NCBI GenBank assembly: GCA_014804695.1
Contig: JAAUZJ010000017.1
Span: forward strand, 108,114-172,113
DNA length: 64,000 nt
Reading direction: 5' to 3'
From: Lachnospiraceae bacterium
GTDB lineage: Bacteria; Bacillota; Clostridia; Lachnospirales; Lachnospiraceae
Shown here one piece after another: positions 9,745 to 19,537 of the stretch; positions within the stretch are counted from its first letter, which is position 1, and each line of letters starts with the position of its first letter. Position numbers and translations under genes: made by a program. The notes under the pieces are model-generated. The model was not told the DNA's origin. It did no database searches and saw only the letters and a list, made by a program, of their open reading frames with translations.

Positions 9745-10307
9745 TTCTCTTTTCCTCCTGTCAATTCAACATCACATTCCACTTCGTTTCCCCATACATC
9801 AAACCCTTCTGTTTTTCTCCGGGCAAAAAGTTCTATCTTTGACACGCTGCCCATAAGCTGGTTAATCCTGTGATGCACTTCTATGGGTTTTCTGCTGTGT
9901 TCCTCGATATGGGATACAACTACCTGATGCACCCCCGCACTGACACGCTTCGGCTTTCCCCTTGTTGCCAAGATACACAACTCCACGTTGCTGCGTGTCC
10001 AGTAACCCATGCCCCAAAAGAGCGATTCACTCTTTTTATTCTGCTTTACCCATACAAACGCCACCGTTTTATAAGTAAATCCCCATGCCTTTATAACTTC
10101 CAGACCTTCCGAAATAAAAGGAAATGTTACCCAAAGAAATAAGGCACAGTCCCTCTCTGCAATACCAGCTACCGGAAGTGCCTTAATATCTTCTATATTC
10201 ATCGTAGGGTAATGACTCTGTGCGCATCTCCCCTCGCCCTTTTTAGAATATGTTCTGTAACGCCAGGGCGGATCAGCCAAAATAACCGAATATTTCTTCT
10301 CTCCCAT
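9735..10307 (-). CDS. MT-A70 family adenine methyltransferase
   Basis: 190 residues. The motif ILADPPWRY (residues 9-17) is the DPPW catalytic signature of the MT-A70 family; SHYPTMN, LFLWVTFPF and SNVELCILATRGKP are further family landmarks. Bacterial members methylate adenine in DNA; the target here is unknown. It starts 9 bp after the DUF4366 gene, has GGAGG about 12 bp upstream, and overlaps topB. One of four methyltransferases in the element. Confidence 0.9.
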   Translation of the reverse strand: MGEKKYSVILADPPWRYRTYSKKGEGRCAQSHYPTMNIEDIKALPVAGIAERDCALFLWVTFPFISEGLEVIKAWGFTYKTVAFVWVKQNKKSESLFWGMGYWTRSNVELCILATRGKPKRVSAGVHQVVVSHIEEHSRKPIEVHHRINQLMGSVSKIELFARRKTEGFDVWGNEVECDVELTGGKEKCS

Positions 10308-10315
10308 GCTGCCGG

Positions 10316-11971
10316 TTACTCCTCCTCACGCTCATCAAAGAAGTCATCCCCTGAATCAGCATCCTCTTTATCATAGGTTGCGTCATCATTTTCCTCGTCA
10401 GAATCCTCTAAATAATCCTCTTCGTCATCTTCCTCATCATCCTCATCAAGAAAACCTTCCTCTTTTTTACGGACGACTTTAAAATAATACGCTCCGCCGA
10501 TAACACCGACAGCCACGATTCCCAAGATAATATACGTCGCCGCCTGACTTTCGCTTTCCGCTTCGATATCCTCCGTAGTTTCGCCGTTTTCTGCTTCGGC
10601 ATCCATATCTGCATCCGCTTCTGATTCTGCATTTTCAAAATATCCATTCTCCGCACCGTCCGGCAAAGCGCCCTCTGATACCGGAATTGCCGACTCCAAA
10701 GCGGCTGAATTTTTCGGAAGCGTTTCGCTATTGTCCGTCGTTACGTTGAGCAGATCATTCTCACTGATTTCCGTCAGGAAATAAACCACTTCTTCCTCTC
10801 CGTCCCGGTCAATAACAAGATAAAACACCTTTTCCGATGCAGTCTGGATTGTATAAAACTCCTTCCCTTTTTCACTGTCACCGGAACTTTCCCCTTTTTC
10901 CAATGCCGCCGCTTCCGCCATTGCCTGTTTTTTCTGCTCCGCAAGGCTCATTTCCGAAATCGTATTCCCCTCACCATCCGTAACGGTATGCTCTGTTACC
11001 TGTGCCGTTGCGGATGAAGGCTTTGTCGCCTCTGCACTCACCGGAAGCTGCCCTGCAGGATTCTTTTCGTTACTGTCCGCATCTGCCTGATTCTGATAAT
11101 AAGGATTTTTCGTCTTGTAGACTTCAGACATATTTCCCACATTATCCATTGCATAAATGCTAAAATACTCATAGCTAGCGTCAAACTGCTGTAACCTCAC
11201 ATTCAATGTCCCATTTTCTATATCCGTAAATTCATAACCATTCACATATATAGCCTTTACGCCTGAATCCGTATCATGCGCTTTTACGCTAAGCATCCCG
11301 TCACTGACCGCCGCATTTAACGACGGCGCCGTAAAATCAAAACAGCGGATATAACGGCTCTTTTCATAAACAATATCTTTCTGGTCAGTAACACGCACAT
11401 AAACGGTACAGTTTTCAGAAATCTCTACATACATATCTTCCGTAATCTCAATCCAGCTCCCATTCTGCGATACTTTCGCCTGTACAGACTTCACCGCAAA
11501 ATTTCCTGACTTTACAACATCCTCAACGGAAATATGTACCTTTGTCGTACTGCTATACCATCCATTCGGTGCCTTGATTGTGATCTTCACATTAGGATTC
11601 ACATACCCACACCGCCTGTAATCCGCCTTGCAGATAGCACAATCCTTATTGTAATCATACTGCGAGCACTTATCCCTACAGATACATTCCGGCTCCGGAA
11701 GCGTATTTCCCGAAACCGTTTCACCCATGCCGTCAGTTTCGCCTGTACCGTCCATTTCACTCACACCACCCATTTCACTATTTCTCTCCGGACTATCCAA
11801 CTCCTGTGCCTTGACAAATACCAAATCAGCCCCGCTTATCAAAAACCCTCCCAAAAGGGTACAAAATAATGCCGCCAATAATAAAAGCGGCATGATCACC
11901 TTAACTGTTATCTTTTTCTTCACATTCCACATACTCCATTTCCTTTTTTTCTTAATTCTCTGTTCACTCAT
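10316..11971 (-). CDS. DUF4366 / CD1107-family mobile-element membrane protein
   Basis: About 551 residues from ATG at 11971. This start overlaps the DUF4315 stop (ATGAGTGA) and has GGGAGAGG upstream; a longer in-frame start at 12001 is less likely. An N-terminal membrane segment or signal (VIMPLLLLAALFCTLLGGF) is followed by a Cys-rich patch (CICRDKCSQYDYNKDCAICK) and a beta-rich extracellular part. Then come an acidic stalk, a second membrane helix near 475 (ATYIILGIVAVGVIGGAYYF) and an acidic Asp/Glu tail. This is the standard gene upstream of topB in this ICE family. Its exact role in the transfer machine is unknown. Confidence 0.85.
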   Translation of the reverse strand: MSEQRIKKKRKWSMWNVKKKITVKVIMPLLLLAALFCTLLGGFLISGADLVFVKAQELDSPERNSEMGGVSEMDGTGETDGMGETVSGNTLPEPECICRDKCSQYDYNKDCAICKADYRRCGYVNPNVKITIKAPNGWYSSTTKVHISVEDVVKSGNFAVKSVQAKVSQNGSWIEITEDMYVEISENCTVYVRVTDQKDIVYEKSRYIRCFDFTAPSLNAAVSDGMLSVKAHDTDSGVKAIYVNGYEFTDIENGTLNVRLQQFDASYEYFSIYAMDNVGNMSEVYKTKNPYYQNQADADSNEKNPAGQLPVSAEATKPSSATAQVTEHTVTDGEGNTISEMSLAEQKKQAMAEAAALEKGESSGDSEKGKEFYTIQTASEKVFYLVIDRDGEEEVVYFLTEISENDLLNVTTDNSETLPKNSAALESAIPVSEGALPDGAENGYFENAESEADADMDAEAENGETTEDIEAESESQAATYIILGIVAVGVIGGAYYFKVVRKKEEGFLDEDDEEDDEEDYLEDSDEENDDATYDKEDADSGDDFFDEREEE

Positions 11972-12233
11972 TTTCCGTCCTCTCCCTTTCTGTTTTCTCA
12001 TTTTCCGCTCTTTCTTTTTCTCTTCCCGCTAAAATCTGCAATATTTCCCCCTCACTGACCTTGTTAAGAAGCTGCAGCTTTTCAGGGGAAATCTTATACT
12101 TCTTAATGATCTTCATGGCTTCGGCATCCTCCGCCATCTGTCTCTGCTCATCCAAGTCCTTTTCTTTCGCCTGCAAAGCTGCAAGCTGTTTTCGGACTTT
12201 TTCAAGCTCCTTCCCGATTCTTTCCTTTGTCAA
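11964..12233 (-). CDS. DUF4315 family small coiled-coil protein
   Basis: 89 residues, Lys/Glu-rich and almost entirely helical or coiled-coil (IGKELEKVRKQLAALQAKEK), matching the DUF4315 family that always sits between the CD1108-type hydrolase and the DUF4366 gene in Tn1549-type elements. It overlaps the next gene by 8 bp (ATGAGTGA). Probably a cytoplasmic accessory of the transfer apparatus; function unknown. Confidence 0.8.
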   Translation of the reverse strand: MTKERIGKELEKVRKQLAALQAKEKDLDEQRQMAEDAEAMKIIKKYKISPEKLQLLNKVSEGEILQILAGREKERAENEKTERERTENE

Positions 12234-12257
12234 ATTTATTTCTCAACCTTCCTTTCC

Positions 12258-14825
12258 CTAATTTAGCCTTCCAAACCCATAAAAATGACTCTGCCAATAC
12301 GGCGAATTAATAGAAGCATAGCTTATCGGATCGCCACAATGAATCATAATTCCGTTTCCGCAGTAAATCCCCACATGCGTAACAGGCGTCCCCGACTGGT
12401 AAGTGCCAGTAAAAAACACAATATCCCCAGCCTTTGCATCCGCTGCCGAAACCGGAACGCACTGGTTATATATCCCCTGCGCCGTTGTTCTTGGCAGGTT
12501 ATGCACCCCGCTATTCGTAAAAACCCAGCAGACATAGCCTGAACAGTCAAAGCTGGTTGCCGGGCTTGAGCCGCCCCATACATAAGGATATCCGAGATAC
12601 TTCGCCGCCTCTTCCAGTAGAGCCTGCACATCCGCATCATCATAAGAATCAGGCGGTACAACATTCCCACCGTTTCCGCCAGTTCCCTCGCCGTAAATCG
12701 TTTCCATGCCCGCACAAAAATAAAACAACGGATTGTAATACTCTCCGCTGTACAGACATTCGATATGCAAATGACTCCCTGTGCTACTCCCAGTATTCCC
12801 GCTTTTACCGATAATCGCTCCTCTGCCTATACTCTGCCCCGCGCTGACATTCAGGCTATCCATATGTGCATACTTCGTCACATATCCGTCTTTTTCAATC
12901 ACCACATAATTTCCGTAGTGAGCATCATACGCAGCGGTCGTGACTACCCCATCATGAGCGGCATAAACCACCGTACCTGTCGGCACCGCAATATCAACCC
13001 CACGGTGAAATTCCTCTGCCCCGCTATTCGGGTTCTTACGATAACCATAATAACTACTGATATATTGATACCAGTACAAATCCACCGGTGAATCAAAAAC
13101 CTGAAGCAGACCTTTTGTTTCACCATACATCCCATAAATTTCCGTCTGCTCTACGCTCATCTTTCCGGAAACGATTGCATTAAGCGGCTTCACCGTAAGC
13201 CTAATCCTTAGAATACTTACCTCATATTCCTCTTCTTCCATTACAGGATTTCCGTTTTCGTCATACAGCAGATTACCTTCATCATCTTTGGACTGTACCT
13301 GCCTTGTCCTGACTTCCGTATGGGGTTCCAGTGTAAGCGTATACATCTCATTAAAAAGCGCCTCTACTTCACTTTCCACTTCATCCGCTGTAAATTCCAT
13401 ATGTACAGCCGACAGATAACCGATCAGCGTAAACGGATCATGCCCAATCTCACCAAGATTATAGGAATATTCATCATAACCCGGATAGTCCGTTTTGATA
13501 CGGTCGATTTTACTTTGCAAATCAAGTTCAAGACGGGTAAACTGTAAATCCGTTTTGTCAATCTCTTCCGGTTCACTAAGATAACTTGACGCAAGCACCG
13601 TAGACTGCATATCCGCAAACATCGCACCACAGGAAGATACAGACATCATGATTGTGATTAACAAAACTGCCACTATGCCCAATATAGCCAGAACTCCCGC
13701 GTTTTTACCTGCAATCTCCTGTATCTTTCTTGCAACTGCCGTTACCGCATTACTGCTTCTTCCCACCGCTTCCTTTGCCGATTTTGCCGCATTTTTATTC
13801 TGCCTTGCTTTCATATACTCCCGCTTGATACGTTGTTTCTGGATACGCTTCTGTAATGCCTTTTTCTTCATCTGCGGATTTTCTTCCAGAAACTTTTGAT
13901 ACCGGAAATTCACTTCTTTTTGAAAATGCTTCTTCTCAAGCTGCGTAACTTTTTCCTGTTGTTTCCGCTCCTTCCCCTTTTTACGGTTCTTTACGAAACG
14001 ATACACATCTTCGGCTTTCTGCTCCGTTTTATGCGCACCCTCGACTGCGGAATTATCTTTCTCTGCTTCGGACACCTTGCTATGGATATAATTTCTTCCC
14101 TCACGCTGTAACCTACGCATCGCTGTTTTGGATATACTGTCTTTCCTAAACGTCTTTTCCTGATTCAGTGAAACAATCACAAATTTCCCTTTTCCGGTCT
14201 TTTCATCAAAGACTCTCTGCAAGGCATACTCCCGCTCTTTAGGCAGCTTACCCTTTGCCCTATCCAGCTTCCTTCCAGCTTTTTTCGCCTGTTTTTCTTT
14301 TCTTTGCAGCTTTTTACTGGCTATAAAACCGGAAGCATCTTCTTGAAACACATTTTCCGTATCTGCACTAAAAACATCTTCCGTAAAAACACTTTCTTTC
14401 GCACCCTCTTTTACTTTACTTTTGCTGTTATGTATGGTATTTGCTCCAGTCTTTGCCCTTCCTTTGCTATTATCTCCGATACCTGCTCCAGCCTCTTCAT
14501 TTCCTTTGTCGTTATCCTCGATATCTGCTATAGTCTCTGCATTTCCTATACCGTTATCTCTGACATCTGCTATAGTCTCTACATTTCCTACGCCGTTATC
14601 TCCTATATCTGCTATAGTCTCTGCATTTCCTATGCTGTTATCTCCGATATCCGCTCTGGTCTTTACATTCTTCCGATACTCACTTAACACCAGCATTTTG
14701 CGGTACTTTGCTTTTTTTCGCACCTGCTCTTTCCTTCCGCTATTGGCATCCTTTGCCTTTACCTGTTCTTTATTTCCGACATTAGCATCTCTTGGCTGTG
14801 CCCACTTTCTTTTTTTGACCGCCAC
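12258..14825 (-). CDS. CD1108-family bifunctional wall hydrolase: M23 peptidase plus NlpC/P60
   Basis: 855 residues, GTG start at 14825 behind AAAGGAGG with 8 bp spacing. The basic N-terminus holds about five imperfect 14-residue repeats (ADIGDNxxGNxETI, residues 60-135) and Lys/Arg-rich helices. A membrane segment lies near 382 (VLAILGIVAVLLITIMM). The M23 LytM-type domain at about 615-695 has HRGVDIAVPTG and GSHLHIEC. The NlpC/P60 domain at 745-855 has catalytic Cys in FDCSGYVCW and His in VTHVGIYCG. Role: opening peptidoglycan locally for the conjugation channel, VirB1-like. It lies between the D12 methylase and the DUF4315 gene. Confidence 0.93.
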   Translation of the reverse strand: MAVKKRKWAQPRDANVGNKEQVKAKDANSGRKEQVRKKAKYRKMLVLSEYRKNVKTRADIGDNSIGNAETIADIGDNGVGNVETIADVRDNGIGNAETIADIEDNDKGNEEAGAGIGDNSKGRAKTGANTIHNSKSKVKEGAKESVFTEDVFSADTENVFQEDASGFIASKKLQRKEKQAKKAGRKLDRAKGKLPKEREYALQRVFDEKTGKGKFVIVSLNQEKTFRKDSISKTAMRRLQREGRNYIHSKVSEAEKDNSAVEGAHKTEQKAEDVYRFVKNRKKGKERKQQEKVTQLEKKHFQKEVNFRYQKFLEENPQMKKKALQKRIQKQRIKREYMKARQNKNAAKSAKEAVGRSSNAVTAVARKIQEIAGKNAGVLAILGIVAVLLITIMMSVSSCGAMFADMQSTVLASSYLSEPEEIDKTDLQFTRLELDLQSKIDRIKTDYPGYDEYSYNLGEIGHDPFTLIGYLSAVHMEFTADEVESEVEALFNEMYTLTLEPHTEVRTRQVQSKDDEGNLLYDENGNPVMEEEEYEVSILRIRLTVKPLNAIVSGKMSVEQTEIYGMYGETKGLLQVFDSPVDLYWYQYISSYYGYRKNPNSGAEEFHRGVDIAVPTGTVVYAAHDGVVTTAAYDAHYGNYVVIEKDGYVTKYAHMDSLNVSAGQSIGRGAIIGKSGNTGSSTGSHLHIECLYSGEYYNPLFYFCAGMETIYGEGTGGNGGNVVPPDSYDDADVQALLEEAAKYLGYPYVWGGSSPATSFDCSGYVCWVFTNSGVHNLPRTTAQGIYNQCVPVSAADAKAGDIVFFTGTYQSGTPVTHVGIYCGNGIMIHCGDPISYASINSPYWQSHFYGFGRLN

Positions 14826-14890
14826 TTTCTATACCTCCTTTGTCAAAACTCTTTCAAGTTTCCTTTATTTTCTCCCGCCCTTAAGCACTC

Positions 14891-15640
14891 CTAAAAATTT
14901 TTGATAATGATTTCCTGATAACATTTTTTTGTTGAGCAGGAAGTCATATTATTTTGACGTTCAAGCGGGATTATGTGGTAATTTTCGTATAACTGCCGGA
15001 TATACGGACAGTCATTGTAAGTCAGAATAAATTTTCCTTCTACTTTTCCTAAACTCTCCCTTAACCTCAAATGATCCGCCTGCTGAAACTCCGTTGTATA
15101 ATACCTTTCCGCATCATAATATGGCGGATCAGCATAAAACAGTGTTTCCGTTGTATCATATAAAGGAATCAATTTTTCAAAATCCAACTGTTCAATTACT
15201 GTTGCCCGCAGGCGTTCACTGAAAATTTCCATATCCTTTACAACATTTCCCAAAGATACACGTTTCCCATTAAAAGTATCCATTTTTGCACCAAAACTGC
15301 ACCTTACCAATACAAAAAACCGGGCTGCTCTTTGAATATCTGTCAAATCAGGACTATGCACCTCATCTTTCGCTTTCAAAAATTCCTCTCTTGAAATAAG
15401 ACACCACTGCAACTCCTTTTGAAGTTCTCCCGCATGGTATTTGACGCAGCGGAATAAATTGACAAGATCATGGTTAATGTCATTGTAAACCTCCATACCA
15501 TGATATTCCTGTCTTGCAAACATCACCCATGCAGCCCCTCCGAACACTTCAACATAACTACTAATTTCCTGTGGAAACTCCTCTAAAATCCGCTTTCTCA
15601 GAAGATACTTTCCACCAACCCATTTCATAAAGCTGTTCAT
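14891..15640 (-). CDS. D12-class DNA adenine methylase (Dam family)
   Basis: 249 residues. The N-terminal SAM motif FMKWVGGKYLL and the catalytic motif LFYADPPYYD (near residue 168) are those of the D12 class, which methylates adenine within short palindromes such as GATC. It starts at the end of virB4 (stop 15643, ATG 15640), with AGGAGG inside the virB4 tail, so it is translationally coupled. No nuclease partner. Likely an anti-restriction orphan in the conjugation operon. Confidence 0.9.
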   Translation of the reverse strand: MNSFMKWVGGKYLLRKRILEEFPQEISSYVEVFGGAAWVMFARQEYHGMEVYNDINHDLVNLFRCVKYHAGELQKELQWCLISREEFLKAKDEVHSPDLTDIQRAARFFVLVRCSFGAKMDTFNGKRVSLGNVVKDMEIFSERLRATVIEQLDFEKLIPLYDTTETLFYADPPYYDAERYYTTEFQQADHLRLRESLGKVEGKFILTYNDCPYIRQLYENYHIIPLERQNNMTSCSTKKCYQEIIIKNF

Positions 15641-15642
15641 CG

Positions 15643-18117
15643 CTATACATCTTCCTCCTGCCCTGCGCTTTCCTCCGGCCTCGTATTCATAATCGCATAC
15701 AACTTTGTATCCGTTGGAAACTTATCCACAAACGGAATGACAACATTATCAAACAAAATCAGCCCGCTTCCCGGCTCTGAGTTCGTGACATATAAAAGCT
15801 GTTTTTCCGAAAGCCCCAACTTATCCGCCAAAATACTCTGATCCTTCGCGTTCTGATTCAGCAGATAGACAAAATCACTATTGCCCAAAATCCCCTCAAT
15901 TTCCTCTGATTTAAGGAAGTCCCCGACATTCTGTGTCAAAGCAGTCGGAATACCGCCCCACTTACGGAACCTCTTCCAGATTTCCACCGAATAAACGGCA
16001 GTCTGCTTTTCCTTTAACAACAGATGAAACTCATCACAATAGTAACGAGTTGCAATCTTCCGTTCCCTGTTTATTGATACCCTGTTCCAGACTGCATCCT
16101 GTACGACCAGCATTCCAATCTCTTTCAACTGGTTCCCCAAATCCCGAATATCAAAACACATGATACGGTTACTGCTGTCCACGTTCGTTCTGTGATTAAA
16201 GTAATTCTGCGAACCATGCACATACAATACAAGACTGTTCGCAATCCTGACCGCTTTCGCCTTCGCCTCCATTGCAAGTTCAGGCGCGACATTTTTCGGA
16301 TCATATCTTAAAAGCGAATTATACAAATCCTCTAAAATAGGCATATTCTCCGGTATAGGGTTCGCAAAATACTTCTCATAAATATTTTTGATACAGTCAT
16401 CTATGATACCCTTTTCATCATTCGCCAGACCGTCTTTTCCCCCGGCAATCAAATCACATAGGGTAATCAAAAAGTCACTCTTTAACTTCAGTGCATCCTT
16501 ATCATTCTTATGACTAAGCTGTATATCCATTGGATTCAGATAATCTTTAGAGTTCGTTGCAAGTTTGATAACCTGTCCATGCAAAGCCTCCACCAACGCG
16601 AAATACTCCCCCTCCGGATCACAAATGATGATTTCATCCCTTGTCATAAGAAAACACGACATAATCTCACGCTTTGCACTGAACGACTTACCGCTTCCGG
16701 GTGTACCAAGTATTACTCCATTCGGTGTACGCAGCCTCTTTCTGTCCGCAAGAATCATATTGTTTGACAAGGCATTTAAACCGTAATATATCGCTGGAGC
16801 TGACATAAACAATTCCTGTGTACAGAACGGTACAAGAATCGCTGTGCTTTTCGTCGTCAGTACACGCTCTATTTCCGTATTGTTACAGCCTATCGGTGCG
16901 GAAGCCATAAGCCCTCTTTCCTGCAAATACTGGAGCGGACGCAGATTACAGTTCGCCTGCTGTATGATCCCCGACACACGCTGCGAGATTGCTTCCAGTT
17001 CTTTCTTTGTCTTTCCAAAACAGGTAATCAGAAACGTCATTTTTATAATTTTCTGGTTACTGCTGTTCAAATCGTCAAGCAGCTCCAACGTATCCTTTTC
17101 ATAAGTCAGGATATCCGTAGGAAGAATATCCATGTCATAACCGCTTCTGACCGCCTTTTTCTGCTCTTCAATCTTCATTTTCTGGATATTCGAAAGCGCA
17201 CCCTTTAACATCTTGATTGCCTTCACAGGGTCAAAAGTCTGCATATGCATGGTCAGCGTAAGGTTATCGTCGATATCCAACAGCCTCTTTACCAGTTCAT
17301 CATTAAAACGCGGCGCGATCATATCCAGATATGCCACACATCCATACATACTGCCCGAACGGAAGCGGCTTGGATAACGGAAATCAAACCCCGGCGGAGC
17401 GATATAGTCCTTTACCGACTTACCTGACTCCGAAAGCTCCTTAAAAGAAAAACGGAAAGGCTCTTTTGCTCCCTGATTGAAATATTCATGCAGAACCCGA
17501 AGCCTTTCCTTTCCGTCCAATGCCCTTGCATTAGCCCCCATGTTGTTCAGATTATGAAGAACGTCTTTTTCAATATTGCTTAACTTAGCTTTAGCCTCCT
17601 TATATCCCGCGCACTCCACTCCGAAAATCATATATTTAGACTTTATGACTCCATTTGTTCCCTTTTCAGACTGCTTTTTCAACATCTGTTCATACTCCAT
17701 ACGGATATCGTCAAAAGCATCCTCCTGTTTCGGAACGCTGAACCTGTCAGAAAGTTCCTTTTCATTGACCTGCCTGTTAAAAAGGAATAACTGGAACTTT
17801 ATCGACGGGTCAAAATAGTTAATCAACTTGCTGTACTCCTCTAAGATATATCCCCTGTCCTCTATTTCCAGCAAATCATAATTGATATCAAAAAACTCCA
17901 CCATTTTCGTAAAATACGTCCTCGTGACCTGACAGATACCGTCACGGTACATCTTCTCAAACGTAATCGTCTTTTGCGCAGTATCCGGCTTTTCTTTCTC
18001 TTTCCCATTCCCCGAAAGGGTATGCCTCAACTCCCTTAACCGCTTCTTCTCTGAAAAAGTAAGTCCACCTTTACCCGCACTTTGCTTTCTTCCTGCCGCT
18101 TTCTGCTTTTGCTTCAA
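15643..18117 (-). CDS. VirB4-like conjugation ATPase (CD1110/TcpF type)
   Basis: 824 residues. The start is TTG at 18117, with AAGGAGG 8 bp upstream lying inside the prgI gene; no ATG gives a better fit. Walker A GTPGSGKS is near residue 470 and the Walker B region YYCDEFHLLL near 695, as in VirB4/TraE ATPases, which energise pilus assembly and substrate transfer at the inner face of the membrane. Its 5' end overlaps prgI by 47 bp, a usual arrangement in this family. A basic N-terminal extension (residues 1-50) precedes the conserved part. Confidence 0.95.
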   Translation of the reverse strand: MKQKQKAAGRKQSAGKGGLTFSEKKRLRELRHTLSGNGKEKEKPDTAQKTITFEKMYRDGICQVTRTYFTKMVEFFDINYDLLEIEDRGYILEEYSKLINYFDPSIKFQLFLFNRQVNEKELSDRFSVPKQEDAFDDIRMEYEQMLKKQSEKGTNGVIKSKYMIFGVECAGYKEAKAKLSNIEKDVLHNLNNMGANARALDGKERLRVLHEYFNQGAKEPFRFSFKELSESGKSVKDYIAPPGFDFRYPSRFRSGSMYGCVAYLDMIAPRFNDELVKRLLDIDDNLTLTMHMQTFDPVKAIKMLKGALSNIQKMKIEEQKKAVRSGYDMDILPTDILTYEKDTLELLDDLNSSNQKIIKMTFLITCFGKTKKELEAISQRVSGIIQQANCNLRPLQYLQERGLMASAPIGCNNTEIERVLTTKSTAILVPFCTQELFMSAPAIYYGLNALSNNMILADRKRLRTPNGVILGTPGSGKSFSAKREIMSCFLMTRDEIIICDPEGEYFALVEALHGQVIKLATNSKDYLNPMDIQLSHKNDKDALKLKSDFLITLCDLIAGGKDGLANDEKGIIDDCIKNIYEKYFANPIPENMPILEDLYNSLLRYDPKNVAPELAMEAKAKAVRIANSLVLYVHGSQNYFNHRTNVDSSNRIMCFDIRDLGNQLKEIGMLVVQDAVWNRVSINRERKIATRYYCDEFHLLLKEKQTAVYSVEIWKRFRKWGGIPTALTQNVGDFLKSEEIEGILGNSDFVYLLNQNAKDQSILADKLGLSEKQLLYVTNSEPGSGLILFDNVVIPFVDKFPTDTKLYAIMNTRPEESAGQEEDV

Positions 18118-18472
18118 GATAACGCACCTCCTTTTTCATCTTCTCTTTTTCTTCCAACTTCCTGTACAGATTTTCTGATTTATAGGGTCTGATGCCCGGC
18201 GTCAAAATCTTCTGCCTTAACATAAAGTACAAAATCTTTTCAGCCGGAAACCCGTCTTTTTCATATGTTCCCAAAAAGAAGAAAGGCAGCATCACCCCGA
18301 CCATGATAAACGATGCCGCCTGCGTCCCTATAACTCCTTTGGTAAGAAAATATAAAGGAATCCCGGTAACTGCTGCCGCACCAAAACAAATAATCTGTCT
18401 TTTTGTCAGGTTGAGCGCGACTTTTGTCTTAATGCCGCTTAAATCTTTCGGTACTGCTACTGAAATTGACAT
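18071..18472 (-). CDS. PrgI family conjugation membrane protein
   Basis: 133 residues from ATG at 18472 (MSISVAVPKDLSGIKTK), with GGAAAGGAG upstream; an in-frame extension to 18505 is unlikely. Two membrane helices (IICFGAAAVTGIPLYFL and AASFIMVGVMLPFFFLG) and a charged C-terminal helix. PrgI is the VirB3 counterpart in Gram-positive type IV secretion and works with the overlapping VirB4. Confidence 0.9.
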   Translation of the reverse strand: MSISVAVPKDLSGIKTKVALNLTKRQIICFGAAAVTGIPLYFLTKGVIGTQAASFIMVGVMLPFFFLGTYEKDGFPAEKILYFMLRQKILTPGIRPYKSENLYRKLEEKEKMKKEVRYLEAKAESGRKKAKCG

Positions 18473-18527
18473 AAACTGCTCCTTTCCCAAAATAACGGAT
18501 GCCACGCTATACGTGCATCCTTATAAT

Positions 18528-18560
18528 AAAAAAGGACGTATAGATTTTTCCTATACGCCC
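18528..18560 (-). terminator. Rho-independent terminator after the coiled-coil membrane protein
   Basis: On the minus strand a 10-bp stem (GGGCGTATAG / CTATACGTCC, one G-T), loop of seven, is followed by TTTTTT. It lies just past the stop of the 18622 gene and before prgI, so prgI-virB4 and downstream genes need either read-through or a promoter in this gap. Confidence 0.85.
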
Positions 18561-18621
18561 TAACGCTGTTACTGTTACTTTTATCTAATTTTCTACTGGT
18601 ATTAATACACCAAACGCTGAT

Positions 18622-19368
18622 TCATGGACCAAAAAGCTGATTAATAGCATCCATATCTATATCCATATCAATACTTATGGGAGTGACCTCTACTTCTATA
18701 CTGTTTTCTATCACTTCCCCATTTGGAGCCGTTGCAGCGACAACAATCTCATGAACGCCGACTTCATCAAATACAACCTTTTTCTGCCATTCCGTTTCAT
18801 TTTTTCTGCTCAATTCTACTGTATCCTCTTTACCGGATGCAAGATGCGCTGTAATACTGACAGCATCCGTTTCAAAATTCAGGGATGCGGTCATATCAAT
18901 TTTCACACCGATATTAAACTTACTATACTCTGGATACAGATATATTGTGTATTCTGGTTCAGGTTCAGTCTCAGATACAGATTCAGATGTAACATCAGCG
19001 GTTTTCTTACCAGATATAATATCCACAATAGATATATCGCTGATTGAAGCAATAACACCAACTACTGCAACAATAACTCCAATAATTGCTACGATTATAG
19101 GCAGCTTAGATGTAGTGCTCTCTCTGATTTTAGCCACATCGCTTTTCACATCATCCAGTTTTTCATCAATGTGTCCTGTATTTTCTGCAATCATCTGACC
19201 ACTTCCTTTGATTGCATCAATATCACTTCTCATATCATCCAGCTTTTCATTAGTGCGCCCTGTGTTCTCTACAATAGTCTGGCTGTTTTCTGCAATGATC
19301 TTACTATTGTCTTTAATTACATCCATTGTATTTTTAAATTCCCTGTCCACTCGTCTGTCTCTTCCCAT
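18622..19368 (-). CDS. Unrecognised single-pass coiled-coil protein with Ig-like extracellular domain, inside the T4SS operon
   Basis: About 248 residues from ATG at 19368 (GGAAGG, 8 bp spacing; a GTG at 19377 is possible). Residues 1-80 form a coiled coil containing a ~33-residue repeat (NTGRTNEKLDDMRSDI and NTGHIDEKLDDVKSDV). A membrane helix follows (LPIIVAIIGVIVAVVGVIA), then a beta-rich C-terminal ~110 residues with Ig-like features (GVHEIVVAATAPNGE). This topology puts the coiled coil in the cytoplasm. It sits between trbL and prgI and has its own terminator, so it is probably accessory cargo, for example exclusion or anchoring (inference). No family recognised. Confidence 0.7.
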   Translation of the reverse strand: MGRDRRVDREFKNTMDVIKDNSKIIAENSQTIVENTGRTNEKLDDMRSDIDAIKGSGQMIAENTGHIDEKLDDVKSDVAKIRESTTSKLPIIVAIIGVIVAVVGVIASISDISIVDIISGKKTADVTSESVSETEPEPEYTIYLYPEYSKFNIGVKIDMTASLNFETDAVSITAHLASGKEDTVELSRKNETEWQKKVVFDEVGVHEIVVAATAPNGEVIENSIEVEVTPISIDMDIDMDAINQLFGP

Positions 19369-19537
19369 TCGTATCACCTTCCAGCCTTTGACTCCTGATA
19401 ATAATACCAGTTTATAACTACTGCTTTCAGATAAATTATATCAATCAGATACTACGTTTACAATGTCACCCTCTCCTTCTTTTCCTGTCAATTTTTCTAT
19501 TTTTACTGCAAATTTCATACTTCTAAGAAATACTTCC

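Noticed and set aside
14447..14660. Mini-satellite or mobile repeat
   Set aside because: The 42-bp repeats keep the reading frame of the wall-hydrolase gene and are best explained as protein repeats.
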